DNA of 40,947 nucleotides from Gracilaria caudata (GCA_030374735.1 JASCIV010000136.1:1-40947), one strand, 5' to 3'. Shown: positions 9,485 to 20,260, counted from the first letter of the stretch. The notes: a model not told the origin generated them from the sequence alone. Translations and numbers: made by a program.

Positions 9485-12015
9485 TTACATTAGCCTTATA
9501 GCGAATCTGAGCCCAGTTATAGCACACAACTCCAAAGCCTCACGTGGAGTGATGTGCTCAACTTTGATTGCAGTTTCCAAAGCTTGTTTCGCGGCCTGCG
9601 CCACTTTCTCATCATCCGAACTTGCAACTCGCTCAAGCGCTTCAAGCGCCTGTGCATGCTCCTCCCGCATCGACGCGTTTGGCCGAAGAACCCTGTTAGC
9701 AGCCATCTGCATCACGATACCACACTCAGTACACGATGGAAGGAACTTTGACGGATTTCGTGACACAGCAGAGAAAGTTGACACAAACATCGAAGTGTCA
9801 TGCGCAACTTGTCTCGCCATTCGCGCCATGTGGGTCGGGCTGAGGAAACCATTGATTTCGGCGGCCACAGCCATTGCATTTCGACTGCCGCCTGCGAAAC
9901 ACTGCAGTACAATATCATCGAAAAAGAACGCATCCAGCTTTGCCGCAACGGTACGCCAGATAGCAGATGCGGACTTTCGACAAGGAATGCCTTTCTTCAC
10001 TGCGCATAGCATGCTCTCCAACGCAATTAATGGGTTAACAAGAGATTCTGATAAATCATGAGTTAGCACAATAGCCGCATCAGGCGCCGGAATTTCTCCG
10101 AAGCGTGTTCGATCTGCGTAGTCAGCCCGAATGGCTTCAATAAAGGAGCTTGCGATAGCATCCGTAGTTATGGTACTGTTAGAAGAATGAAGGGCTCGCA
10201 GCCGTGAGATTTCATCCCCATAGAAGCCCTTGTCCGATCGATGCTCCTGAGCAATGTAAAATGCGTCCAAGCTGCGATCCTCCAGACCATCCGCTATGAG
10301 TTGTGCCAGGAAAGAAGCTCGAGTGCTCATTTGAATTCGGTCAACCGAAAGATTCTCGTAGTCAGTCTGCTCAACTTGCTCCTTTAGCCGCGACCTGATC
10401 GCCTGCAAAAGAGGAAGTTCCGTGAGTTTGAGGAAGGTGGCAATACGCTCTTCCGACTCGAGTGCCCTCGCTTTCTGACTTGCGCTTCCGACATGATTGA
10501 CAATCTCTTGACAGAGGTACTCGAGATGCTCGCGCGTGATGACAGTAGCTTCCTGAGACATGGTAAGATCTTGTGGTGCTTCACCAGCTGTTTCCAATGC
10601 CTTGTCAAGCAAGATTGTAACCTGAGCGTCCGCTATTCTAAGTTCAGAGCTAGCCCAGGAGGTAAGGAACGACTCGTTCATACTGAGCACGTGCAGTGAC
10701 GAAAGAAAGGCAGGCGATGACGACGGGGCACTAGGCTGTGCCTGGATGCAAATAATGCCCGACTTCAGCTTCGCATCAAACTGTTTGGCAGTTTCCGAGG
10801 CATGTGCAATGAGTGTATCAGCATCGGCGTCGTTCGTGGACGTCCTTAACGCCAGCTCACAGTCATAGGCGATCTTTTCCGCGAACACTCGGCAAAAGCC
10901 CTCTGCAAACTTGACATCAGCGCCCTGCGGACCATCAATATGGACCTGACTCAGGAAAGGGGTAGCTTCTTTGATGCGATCGAGCGCGAAATCGGCAGCC
11001 CATTCAGGACGATCGAAACGAGAAGTGGCGCGCTGTGGTGCTTGATTGGCTGTAGAGGAGGGAGTAGTCTGGGTGTCAAAGCTCTCAAGAAAGTGGTATC
11101 GAAAGCGCGCAAGAGGCGCTCGAAGAATGGCAGCAATGGCCCAAGAATCAGATAGGGCGCGATGCCATTTGGTTCGGTCGGGAATGTAATCGCCTTGGTT
11201 TGCGACGCGTTGCAGTTGACTGAGCTGAGTGACGTAAAAGTTGATGGAAGATATGATGTGAGAGTCTGTTTGCGGGAGTGGAACCTTCATGGGCCAGCCG
11301 AAATGACGGAATTCATTATCGAGGACGTTAACAAAGGCGGCGCGTGCCTTGACGACGGCATCAACGGCTCGGTTTTCAATGGAGGTCACGATTCGTTGAT
11401 TGGTGTGAAAGTCATCGGCAAAGAGATATTTGGATCCTTTGCGTCTGACAGCGTCAACCTTTTCAATGAGCACGTCGATGTTAGCTGCGACAGTATGCAT
11501 ATCGGTGATAGAGCCATCCCTTTGGTGCAATGCAAGCGGCCGCAACGCTCGGATGTACGCGTCTGCTATCTGCCTACACTTTGCGACTGCAAGATACTCA
11601 CGGCGCGCCTCGGAAAGATGCTGAAAAGTGTCGAGGAGAGTTTGGAGCTGTTGCTTGCGTTGATGGTGTTCGAACAGAACGGTGGTGGCTCGGTGTCGAA
11701 TATCCTCTAGGGTGAGGCGAGCCTCAGACAGAGCGTTCTCTGCAGTGGATCGCAGGGCGGTGTCAGCCTTGAGCGCAGCGGGTGAACGCGCGACATTGCG
11801 CCGTTGCTGCTCGCACAAGGCGGCAATAGTGGGAACCTGTCTAAGCGCATTCTATCTCAAGCGGGAGGGACGTTAGTTTGCTGAGCTAGGCCAGTTGGTG
11901 TGTATGGTGAGACAACACGTACGGTGTCGGAGATGGAGTGCGTAAGATAGGCACGGACGCCGCCCGCCTCGAGCACGAGCGAGCCGAGATCCTGCTGCGC
12001 GCTGGAGAGAACCAT
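9485..12015 (-). CDS. RINT1: RINT1/TIP20-family tethering protein (Dsl1/NRZ complex), two exons
   Basis: Exon 1 (12015-11923) starts at ATG in an excellent context (GCCGCCCATGG) and encodes 31 residues ending HSISDT. Exon 2 (11836-9485) continues VPTIAALCEQQRRN. Together they give about 814 residues, close to animal RINT1 (about 790). The protein is almost entirely helical. An N-terminal coiled coil (residues ~35-130) is followed by helical-bundle modules. Near the C-terminus, LDAFFFDDIVLQCF, then AGGSRNA and later SKFLPSCTECGIVMQMA, parallel the RINT1/TIP20 terminal signature (LD-x-F...F-x-x-GG...rPe..f...EAc-x-L). Members form the Dsl1/NRZ complex, which captures COPI vesicles at the ER and binds ER SNAREs. 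The assignment rests on recalled C-terminal similarity and overall fold. Another exocyst/COG-like (CATCHR) tether is the main alternative. Confidence 0.65.
11837..11922 (-). other. Spliceosomal intron of the RINT1-like gene (86 nt)
   Basis: On the minus strand the donor is GTACGT and the acceptor is GACAG. An AACTAAC branch-point-like sequence lies about 36 nt upstream of the acceptor. The downstream open frame has an in-frame stop (TAG) inside the intron and no ATG near its start, so splicing to the Kozak-flanked exon 1 is needed. Confidence 0.85.
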
Positions 12016-12498
12016 GGGCGGCGCTCGCGGACGCTTGTGAAGCCGCACTAGATGCGCACACAACGCAGACGCCACACCGACCAGAACAGAGAAGCGAAAG
12101 CATCGGACGAGGAGCTAACGCGCCACGTGGGCGCGTGTCCACGTGCACTCGCGAGAGCGAAGCGCAAGATAAAAACGGCACGAGGAGCCATGAGAGAAGG
12201 TGAGCGCCGAGGCGCGCGAACTCACGTCGGCCGCTTGGCCGGCGCGGTCGCCATTCATTGGCGCGCGCGTGGCGCGCGTTGTGTACCTTCAGCGGAGCGC
12301 GTGGCGCGCACGCGCGTCGCGCGCCAGCTCGGCCTCGCGCGCATCGTGTGTGCCGCCGCGCCTAAAATTTGCGCCGCGCCTTCTTCGCTTTTGAGCTGTC
12401 CCCTCGGGAGAAGACGTCGCGCGTCTTGAGCCTGCGCTTCTGTTTGTCGCCGTCGTGTCCGAGCGGATTGCGACAAGAAGGCTTGCTTTCTCCTTGGC
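12016..12498. promoter_or_regulatory. GC-rich bidirectional promoter with two G-boxes
   Basis: These 483 bases separate the divergent starts of the RINT1-like gene (minus) and the Sel1-repeat gene (plus). Two CACGTG cores lie at 12124-12129 and 12140-12145 (contexts CCACGTGG and CCACGTGC). The remainder is dominated by GCGCGC-type runs. Overlapping open frames here are by-products of the high GC content. Confidence 0.55.
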
Positions 12499-14220
12499 AT
12501 GGCGCTTGCAAGAACGGCTACGCCGCCCGCTTCGTCCGCGACGCACGCCCATCAGTTGGCGTTGCGCCGCGCTGCGTCGGATAATCAGCTTCATCATCAT
12601 GTGCGCAACCTGGAGGCTGCGGCCGCAGACGGCAATCTACAGGCCATGGTTCACCTTGCGTCGCTTCTTCTTAACGAGTCTGCTGTGGTGCCGCACGATT
12701 CGCAACGCGCCGTGCGTCTATATGAGCGCGCCGCGGGCGCTGGCAACCTAGACGCACTGTACACACTCGCTTGTCTTTACGAGGACGGCGCGCATAACGT
12801 GCCGCACAACCCGCAGAAAGCCGTGCGTCTCTACGAACGCGCCATTTCCGAGGGCAGTGCCCAGTCCATGCACGGCTTGGCCCTGTTACTTGAGGAGGGT
12901 AGTGAAGACGCCGGTGAGGACAGCGTGCCCGCAGATCCCGAGCGTGCGCTCGCCTTGCACCAAGCTGCCGTCGACGCTGGTAGTTTGGATGCGCTTCATA
13001 GCTTGGCCAGATTGCTTCGTTACGGCGTAGAGGGTATTGACAAAGATCCGAAGCGAGCGGTTAAGCTGTATGAACGCGCCATAGAGTACGGCAGTAGCAA
13101 TGCCATGAATGATCTCGGCCAGTTATTGGAGGAAGGCACTGAGGATGGTGTCATCAAATCCGATCCTCTGCGAGCTCGTGACCTGTATGAACGCGCCATC
13201 GATGAGGGACACACCGGCGCCATGTGCAATCTCGCCAAAATGTTCCGAGATGGAAGGGAAGGATTCCCGGTGAACACCGCCGCCGCTGTCACTCTGTATG
13301 AGATGGCTATCAATGGTGGCCAGAAAAGTGCCATTTGTCCGCTTGCTTCCATCATGCAGGACGGCGCCGATGACTTCCAACCCAACGTGGCTCGCGCTGT
13401 GGCGCTCTATGAGCGCGCTATTGAGGTGGATGAATCTGATGCTTATTTCTTCCTCGGCTTGCTACTGGAGGAGGGCAGGGAAGATTATCCAGAGGATCAT
13501 GGAAGAGCCATGCAGCTTTATGAGCAGGCCTCCGAGATCGGCGACGTGTTTGCTATGGACCGTCTGGCATACCTTTTGTTGTACGGCGCTCCAGGAGTTG
13601 AGAAAGATCATAAGCGAGCTTTGGAGCTTTACGAACGCGCCGCTGATATTGGTAGCTCCGCGGCGATGCTCAGCCATGCTTATGTGCTGGAAAGAGGGAC
13701 GGACGAGATTGAAGCAGACCCTGAGAAAGCGTTGGAGTTGTTCCGAGCAGCTGCGGACCGAGGTTTTCCGGGCGCTCTGATTAAAATGGCAATCATTGAG
13801 CTGAAGGGCGCGCATGGAGTGACACAGGACACGGAGCATGCCGTAGAGCTGCTTGAAAACGCCGTGGACAGCGGTTCGACGCAAGCTATGATCCGACTGG
13901 GTGACTTGTACGAGAAGGGACTTTATGGAGTGGAGAAGGATGCCAAGCGCGCTGTGGAGTTGTACGAGGAGGCCGTAGAATTTGGCGATGCTACTGCTGC
14001 TAACAGATTGGGGCTGGTGCTTGAGGAGGGCGCTGAAGGAGTGCCACAAGACGCGGAGAGAGCAATGCGTCTTTACGAAAGCTCGGCCGAATGTGGTAAC
14101 GACGAGGCTTTCTCATTGCTGGCGGATCTGTTGGAGAAAGGCGCTGAGGGCGTTGAGAAGGATTTAAGCAGAGCGGCCGAACTGAGAGAAGAAGCTAATC
14201 TGCGGGAGTCACAATGGTAA
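12499..14220 (+). CDS. Sel1-like (TPR-like) repeat protein
   Basis: This 573-residue single-exon protein, starting at ATG 12499 (GGCATGG), is built of about 14 tandem Sel1-like repeats of 36-40 residues. Each has the form A-x-x-x-L-A-x-L-L-x-x-G...D-x-x-RAVxLYERAIExG; examples are RAVRLYERAAGAG, RALELYERAADIG and RAVELYEEAVEFG. The first ~45 residues are low complexity (Ala/His rich) and are not a signal peptide. The repeats run to the C-terminus with no attached catalytic or membrane domain. Sel1 proteins scaffold complexes such as ER-associated degradation and signalling, but those ER members carry signal peptides, so this one is more likely cytosolic. The partner is unknown. The high internal similarity suggests expansion by duplication. 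The gene is followed directly by a T-rich tract. Confidence 0.9.
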   Translation: MALARTATPPASSATHAHQLALRRAASDNQLHHHVRNLEAAAADGNLQAMVHLASLLLNESAVVPHDSQRAVRLYERAAGAGNLDALYTLACLYEDGAHNVPHNPQKAVRLYERAISEGSAQSMHGLALLLEEGSEDAGEDSVPADPERALALHQAAVDAGSLDALHSLARLLRYGVEGIDKDPKRAVKLYERAIEYGSSNAMNDLGQLLEEGTEDGVIKSDPLRARDLYERAIDEGHTGAMCNLAKMFRDGREGFPVNTAAAVTLYEMAINGGQKSAICPLASIMQDGADDFQPNVARAVALYERAIEVDESDAYFFLGLLLEEGREDYPEDHGRAMQLYEQASEIGDVFAMDRLAYLLLYGAPGVEKDHKRALELYERAADIGSSAAMLSHAYVLERGTDEIEADPEKALELFRAAADRGFPGALIKMAIIELKGAHGVTQDTEHAVELLENAVDSGSTQAMIRLGDLYEKGLYGVEKDAKRAVELYEEAVEFGDATAANRLGLVLEEGAEGVPQDAERAMRLYESSAECGNDEAFSLLADLLEKGAEGVEKDLSRAAELREEANLRESQW

Positions 14221-14640
14221 CGTGGATGGCGCTAAACGTTTTTTTTCTTTTTTTTTTTGTTGCGTCTGCAGCGATACATAACTTTAGATTTAGAAGATAA
14301 GCAGGCTTTCTTGTGTTTCGTGTGAGAACGTGTGGAGGATTCCGTTTGGGCGTGTCTTGTGCTTTTGTAAAAATGGCTTCACGCGTTCTTCTGTGCCCTG
14401 GGTGTGGAGTGCTTTTGAGGCAAGGATTGTGTTTGGAGCGGTGGAGGTTTCACCACGATTAGCTCTTCGTCTGTGAAAAGCGAATAGGATGCGCGGGGCT
14501 TTCCACCCGGGAAACCTTTGCTGACATGGCATTTAAGCTATGAGCCGATTTGTTTTGATTGCGAGAGCATGTGTGTGTTTTTTCCTTGTGTGTACCTCAT
14601 ACGCGTTCAACTGTTCATATCGTTGATGATGATGTTTGTC
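14221..14640. other. 3' flank of the Sel1 gene with poly-T tract
   Basis: A run of T interrupted by a single C lies at about 14239-14260, just after the Sel1 stop codon. Only short open frames without family features follow. Confidence 0.4.
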
Positions 14641-15861
14641 TCTCAAGTTCGCCGCGCGATGAATGAATTTTGGCGCACTCGGCAAGAATCTGTGCCCTGT
14701 ACATTCTCAAAGGCATGGTCATTGCCGGTGTGGTGTGGAACTGAGGGTGGCAGAACTACGAATGAGTGTCAAGAACGGGTGGAAGTGAGTTGTGTTCCAC
14801 CAGTTGCTCGGCAATCGATGTACCCGAAGGGTCAACTTCTGATGAGGTTATCAATATCAAATCAATGCTCATTCACAAGAGTACAACGGTACTGCAGCTG
14901 TACTTGATAGACAAATGATTCCGTCTTGATTTGGTATCTCAGCGTGGCTTGTCGTGTACTCGACAAGCGGATTAAGACGAACTGTGGAAAAGAGAAGCAA
15001 TGTAACTTCACCGCATTAACTTGTCGTGAAATGTTGCGCCGTATCCACGACAAAGGCGTCCACATTGACGAAGAACACAATGGAAGGTAAATGTCGCGGC
15101 TCCGCTTCAGTCGATGTCTCTTTTGGACTCATCATCTAACAAATGCTTCAGCGCATGCAAAACAGCATGTGAATCGTGCTTTCAATGGAGTTTGGGTAAC
15201 CTTCTTACATGTTCTCGCGCAGCTCTTAACGAGTCGCATTTTTTCGTGGTACCATTGAGGCATCTTCTCAATTGGAACGCCCTATGGTGATTCACGAAGT
15301 CCATCTGTATCGATGTGTGCAACTCAGAAAGCATTCTCCTACTGTTGGAAGCGTCAAACGCGTGTATCATACACGGGTCGGTCATGAACAAAATTAATGG
15401 CACTGCTGTAGGGTACACGGTTTCAGCGGTCACGAGTTGGTTCGCACACCTTTTTGCACTCTTCACGTTCTTGTAGGTGAATCGTTTGCTAGCTTGCAAC
15501 GAGCTGCATTCCCCGAAGGAGCGACGCTGTTGCACAATAATGAAAGAAAAGCTTCCCCGTGTTCTTGCAAAACGTTTTTGTTGTAACGAAACTTGAGAGG
15601 CGAAAGTTTGCCGACGGTACTGTCAAGTTTGCTTTCGATAGCTTTACAGACCGGGGACAACCTGTTTCGGGCACGTATGGATGGATTTCAAGGCAGCGAA
15701 ACCCGCAATTCAGATATGTTTCTCTTGAGACTGATTCATGCAAGGACGCTGCGCTGCGTGTTGTTTCGCTGCTCGCCAGCGAAGATAGCCAAGAGAGGGT
15801 AAGAAAACTTGAGATTGACGAAATGATGCTCTCTTTAACTAATAGTTGGACAGAACAATAG
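14641..15861 (+). pseudogene. Possible decayed coding region of unknown family
   Basis: Several protein-like segments follow one another on the plus strand in different frames. A frame at about 14650-14904 (RVEVSCVPPVARQSMYPKGQ) ends at TAG 14905. The same frame reopens to about 15090 with a Cys-containing segment (CNFTALTCREMLRRIHDKG). A different frame at 15291-15470 reads CIDVCNSESILLLLEASNAC. The best segment, 15559-15861, encodes about 100 residues (RRKFADGTVKFAFDSFTDRG, later GTYGWISRQRNPQFRYVSLE) but begins without an ATG. An ATG at 15540 opens MKEKLPRVLAKRF in a neighbouring frame just before it. The pattern suggests a broken gene or mobile-element remnant. I recognise no family and cannot exclude chance frames or undetected introns. 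Confidence 0.25.
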
Positions 15862-18219
15862 AGATGAATCTTGTTTGCGATCAAGATCAAGAGGAGGATC
15901 AAAAGGCTCTTGCGTGCGGACGGTCTCGACGTCTACACATGACGGTTTGCTGATGTCGCTTGTTCAGGAAGAACGTTCTCGCGCACAAAAATGACAAGTG
16001 TTTAGTTGAACGTCTTGCGGCTTTCTCACGTCGATTGCCGAACGCGGGGAAGGCGACTACAGTCATGCAAGTCTCGAGAGAGAAAGACGCGAATCTTGTC
16101 GATGTGGCGTAAATACGAAACGATGAGGGATGCCAACTAACATTACTAGGGTAATCAGACGGGGGACAATGGGTTACACAAGTTATCTATCGGTACTTAC
16201 TTGCCAATCGTCTCTTCTGGGATGTGTACAACTGCGAAGTGGCAGGATGTTTGGTCGCACATTGCTTTTCTTGCTCACGTTCCTGCTCCTCCTCTCGTGT
16301 GAGAACGAGTGAAGACATCTTCTCATCATCACCTTCTTCTCCCCAGAGCGCTGTCATAGCTTGCTGTGGGGAGCTGGGTAAGTTCTGCCCGAGGAAAACG
16401 CAGGCTGGAACCTACCACAAAAAATACGTTAAAAGACTCCATTAAGTTCGCTGTAGAGTTTAAAGACTGTCTCTGAAACAACGAATAACCCTCTTTCTGT
16501 CAGAACGACAGAGGCTGCTACCTGATAACAGGCTTATCCAAATGTTCAAACCTATATTATGGGGAGGCTTCTCTGTCATTTGCTGTTCCTTTGACAAGAG
16601 ATCACTCAAAGGATGCCAAGGACGAGAACAAACAATGTTTTTTAGTATTCTTGGCCGCCAAGTTAAGAAGTCGCTCCAAGTTGTCTGCCGCCACTGGTCG
16701 ATGTTTAACTGTTCACAATGCGTTGTCTCGCCAGCCAAACAGACTCTCTTGTAGAGACCATAACCATGTGATCCAGCTCGGTTGGCTGACAGTCGGAAGG
16801 AAGGCCGCAATAAGTTGTTCAGAGAGACAGCACTATTTTTGATGTTGCGGCGACATGTTCCGCCCACTCTTCACTTTTCCTGATCCGGCGCGGGCATTTG
16901 TTTGTCTAAAGTTACGCCTACCATTGCTTGCTGCTCATAATAAATATCATTGCAAGCAAGCTTCGTGACATCGAAGAGTATCATCTTAAGGTAAACATAC
17001 ATTAATCAGGTGAACAGAAGACGACTATTCAATATATAAACATATATATTTCTATATATGCAGCACATTACTTCCATTTCGAAAATTCTAAGCCCTTGAA
17101 GTGCTAAAGGTACCGTTTCGGAACTTCTACAGCTCAGCTGACATCAGCAAGCATAGTTTCAAAAATTATACTTTGTGTTCGCCGAAGATAAACGAAATCA
17201 ACAAGCTCCGGTCGGAAATAATACAGGTGAGGTTGTTAGCATCAGAATCCTCTGGCACAAGACCTCCGTATACCCTAATAAACTTACGATAAAGGTTCCG
17301 TTCAACTCAGCCTGATCCCGCACCCCTAACTTGCTTGATATACTTGTTTTTTGAAACTGCCATTTGGAGTTGGCACAAAAGACGAAGGCTCTGATACGAC
17401 GCATGAACGCCATGAATTGTGATTCAGATATTTGAAGTGCACCTCGAAAGGTTCACAAGCTCAGCTATGATAAGATATAGAACTGCGACATATCCAGACA
17501 CAATCTCATACCCGCTTGGCGAATGGTAAGAGGGATTACCGATGGTAACCGGTTTAGTTACCCTGGGAAATGCATCTGAATGATGTTTCATAAAGGAGCG
17601 AAAATAAAGGGGGATTTAGTTTTGGAACTGACATCCAACGAAGTAGATAGATTCTTGACATGCCACAATGGACCGTTGCAAATACAGTTGGCAATACCAG
17701 GCCTGGGCAGTACCCGTTCAACACACAGATGTTAAAGCCGCGTTGTCGATGAAGTCAAGAAGCAAGTATTGCATGTTTTTGTTTGAAACTGAAAGAAAAT
17801 GACCGGAAAGCGCGAAAAAGCAAGTTGCACAAGCACAGTGTCAGCGAAACATGTTCTATACATGCTGTTTTGTTGTACGTGGTGAACAAGACACAAGGAG
17901 GTGTGAGAGGATCAAGCATTGGCGGTCAAAGTTTTGACCTTCTTTCGGAGAGAGTGTGTATCTGATAGACTCTATCATAATGCTGTTTCGTAAACAGGGA
18001 CAGGTGTCCAAAATAGGAATGCCACGGTGGGCGTTTGCTCTTCATTTGGGGCACACCTCGAACACGTAATCGTACCTGTCGTTCACGTCACTGTCTTCTC
18101 TTTCCCTGGGATCGCATTTTAGTATCCTCTTGGGGCTCTCCGTATCCCAGGCGTGACACAGGACAAGGAGGTCTGTCACCAAATCTCCAAAACCAAAATA
18201 ACGCTGCCGTTCGTCGCAC
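15862..18219. other. Gene-poor stretch
   Basis: Open frames here are short and mutually overlapping. The segment 17020-17060 is AT-rich (repeated tatata). Frames at 16460-16867 (minus) and 16542-16754 (plus) lack recognisable features. I see no RNA gene or long repeat. The final part should hold the DJ-1 promoter. Confidence 0.4.
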
Positions 18220-18930
18220 ATGAACCAAGATGCAATCAACCCAACGAGCTCGAAGCAACTCACGATCATGGCAGACAAAGATCCAGCGTTCCTCGCTTCG
18301 AGTCCCATTAAGATCCGTCATCCTCGTCTTCCCCGAACAAACGGCCGACCACAAATGGCTGCCACTGGCCCCCGTCGCGTGCTGGTCACAATAGGCACGG
18401 GTAGCGAAGAAATCGAAACCGCGGCTGTGGTAGACACTCTACGACGAGCAGACGCCGAGGTGACGCTGGCGTCCGTGGAGTCTTCTCTCACTGTGGAAAT
18501 GTCTCGCGGCATGAAGTATGAAGCGGATATTCTAATCGAGAATGCAACGCCTCCCTATGACTGCATCGCGTTGCCTGGTGGTATGCCGGGTGCGGAGCGT
18601 TTGCGAGATTCAGGCAAGCTCGAGAAGATGCTTACGGATGCTGCTGACAGCGGACGTTACATTGCTGCTGTGTGCGCGTCTCCGGCTGTTGTGCTTGGGT
18701 CTCATGGACTACTGGAAGGGGTGGAGGCTACGTGTTATCCGGCTGATGGCTTCAGACAAATGGTTAAGAAAGTTGAGAGTGGGGACGTTGTGCTGGGTAA
18801 AGGTGGGCAGTATATTACCGCCACTGGACCTGGAACAGCTATCAAATGGGCTCTGATGATTGTTGAGGCACTGTACGACAAAGAGAAAGCGGACAAGATT
18901 GCTGGTAGTATGCTTGTTGCGCGCGACTAA
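18220..18930 (+). CDS. DJ-1/PfpI (PARK7-like) family protein
   Basis: The core spans about residues 46-236 and has the 190-residue length of single-domain DJ-1. It opens with PRRVLVTIGTGSEEIETAAV, which contains the conserved acidic residue partnering the active cysteine. ALPGGMPGAERL follows, then the nucleophile elbow AAVCASPAVVLGSHG with Cys152 (Cys107 if counted from the third in-frame Met). It ends GQYITATGPGTAIKWAL. DJ-1 proteins are redox sensors, with reported glyoxalase or deglycase activity. In-frame Met codons occur at 18220, 18268 (ATCATGG) and 18355 (AAATGG). The first gives a 45-residue basic, Pro-rich extension that could be a targeting peptide, and the last gives the compact family length. 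The true start is therefore uncertain. Plant relatives are usually tandem duplicates; this is a single unit. Confidence 0.92.
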   Translation: MNQDAINPTSSKQLTIMADKDPAFLASSPIKIRHPRLPRTNGRPQMAATGPRRVLVTIGTGSEEIETAAVVDTLRRADAEVTLASVESSLTVEMSRGMKYEADILIENATPPYDCIALPGGMPGAERLRDSGKLEKMLTDAADSGRYIAAVCASPAVVLGSHGLLEGVEATCYPADGFRQMVKKVESGDVVLGKGGQYITATGPGTAIKWALMIVEALYDKEKADKIAGSMLVARD

Positions 18931-19388
18931 GAATTCAGTTTCTGCGTTTGCTAGGTTCCCCCCTTAGAATCTTGCTATGCACGGTTGTCCTTTATGAAAA
19001 TGATAGCTATGACTCAGCTTGTTATATTTGATCTCGTCTTAATACATTTCTAACCTGCGTTATCTCATCATGAGGAGCTGTTACTACGAAGGTAGGCAAG
19101 CATGATTGAAAGCTGAAGTCCGACCGCGATTCACGACGGTCTGTACAATCTTGTGTTCGTCAGGATAATCGGCTACTGGCCGTGCACAATTGTACACATC
19201 GTACACGTAATCCAACGATTCGAATCGGTAACGCTGCAGCACCCTGCTATCGTCGGGGGCCCATGCATGCGCCCGGCTTGGACGTCGGAGAAATCTCTCA
19301 AGCGGAAGGAAACAACTCTTTCAGTATCCACCCGTTTGGACGTTGGATTCGTTTTTGCCTTGCGGAAACGTTTGATCTCTACTCGAGG
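18931..19388. other. Intergenic and probable non-coding first exon of bL31
   Basis: No protein family is recognised. The region ends at a GTAAGT donor (19389) and so probably contains the promoter and first exon of the downstream ribosomal protein gene. A palindrome (cgattcgaatcg) lies near 19219-19230. Confidence 0.35.
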
Positions 19389-19601
19389 GTAAGTCTAGCA
19401 GTTGAATTCTTGCGGGCCGCATGGCCGAAGTGCCGCGATGACGAAATCACAACCGCTACATGTAGGAATCTCTCGGATCAAATCGTGACGAGAAAAGCTT
19501 TTTTATCTTCTTTCCCCCGAGCGTTGCACAAAGTTCATCACCTTATGATCTGTTTGGAGTCAACTAACAACGTGTGTGAGCGATTTTGTGATTTGTTTTA
19601 G
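19389..19601 (+). other. Predicted 213-nt intron in the leader of the bL31 gene
   Basis: The sequence starts GTAAGT and contains AACTAAC at 19562-19568. It ends with a T-rich tract and TTTTAG at 19601, 17 nt before the bL31 ATG. All three signals match those of the two coding introns in this window. The exon upstream does not join in frame to a plausible N-terminal extension (in-frame stops occur in the frames I tried), so the intron most likely lies in the 5' untranslated leader. Confidence 0.65.
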
Positions 19602-19618
19602 GTGCGTCAACTGTGATC

Positions 19619-19849
19619 ATGAGGCCCGGAATTCATCCCATGATGCACCGAGTGCGTGTTGTTCTTACTAATGGTGCTAGCATTCTTACAACACAGCCTT
19701 GGCAACGTCCGTACCCAACTCAGGAGATCACCACCAAGTTTCTTGAGCTTGACTATCTGACGCACGAACGCTTCACCGGCATTGAGAACAAGAGCAAAAA
19801 GAAGGCAGGTCGTCGAGCCGTGTTTGAAAACAAGTTTAGCGACTCGTAA
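19619..19849 (+). CDS. Ribosomal protein bL31 type, probably organellar
   Basis: The 76-residue basic protein starts MRPGIHPMMHRVRVVLTNGA. The GIHP-x-x-x-x-V pattern with a following strand and NG turn is the signature start of bacterial-type L31. A central T-x-L-x-LD segment and a C-terminal tail (GRRAVFENKF) fit the TGK...GR-x-x-x-F-x-x-K tail of the family. Cysteines of the zinc-binding L31 form are absent, as in C-minus versions. The bacterial character and nuclear location suggest a mitochondrial or plastid ribosome subunit. No N-terminal targeting extension is encoded after the predicted intron, so import would need an internal signal or a different first exon. Confidence 0.7.
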   Translation: MRPGIHPMMHRVRVVLTNGASILTTQPWQRPYPTQEITTKFLELDYLTHERFTGIENKSKKKAGRRAVFENKFSDS

Positions 19850-20260
19850 CAGTTTGGAAGTGCTATTGCTCTCGTTCTGTTTGGCAGTATTTGTAGCACG
19901 CTCTGCTATGCCGTGTATAACGCTTGTACTATGTAAAACATGTTGATTTCTCTCCCTTTTGCTGCTTTCTGAACTGCTGCAACTTCATGGAATTCCTTTC
20001 AACCTATATCTACGACACTCTCGTCACCGGAACACGGCGATGTCTTTCGAATACCGAGCACGTGTGCAAGCGCATTGGTGTTGGAGAGATCTCGCTCAAG
20101 GTTTACGACGGTAGCAGTCTCATCCGCTGCAATCTGCATGGAGCGAAATCCGAGTGATAATATCTGGAGAAGCTTCCGCATGCTTTTTTTCACTGCAGTC
20201 CCCCTGGAACCTGCTCGAGTAACCTTTAGATCATTGGAATGGATCTCTTGAATGGATCAT
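19850..20260. other. Intergenic between bL31 and the polymerase alpha control region
   Basis: A CACGTG core lies at about 20059. Small open frames (for example 19924-20157) show no family features. Confidence 0.35.

Noticed and set aside
6633..12015. Trafficking gene cluster (TRAPPC2L, RINT1-like, and RER1 further on) as a functional cluster
   Set aside because: The genes are on separate transcription units with unrelated genes between them; chance proximity of housekeeping genes is sufficient.
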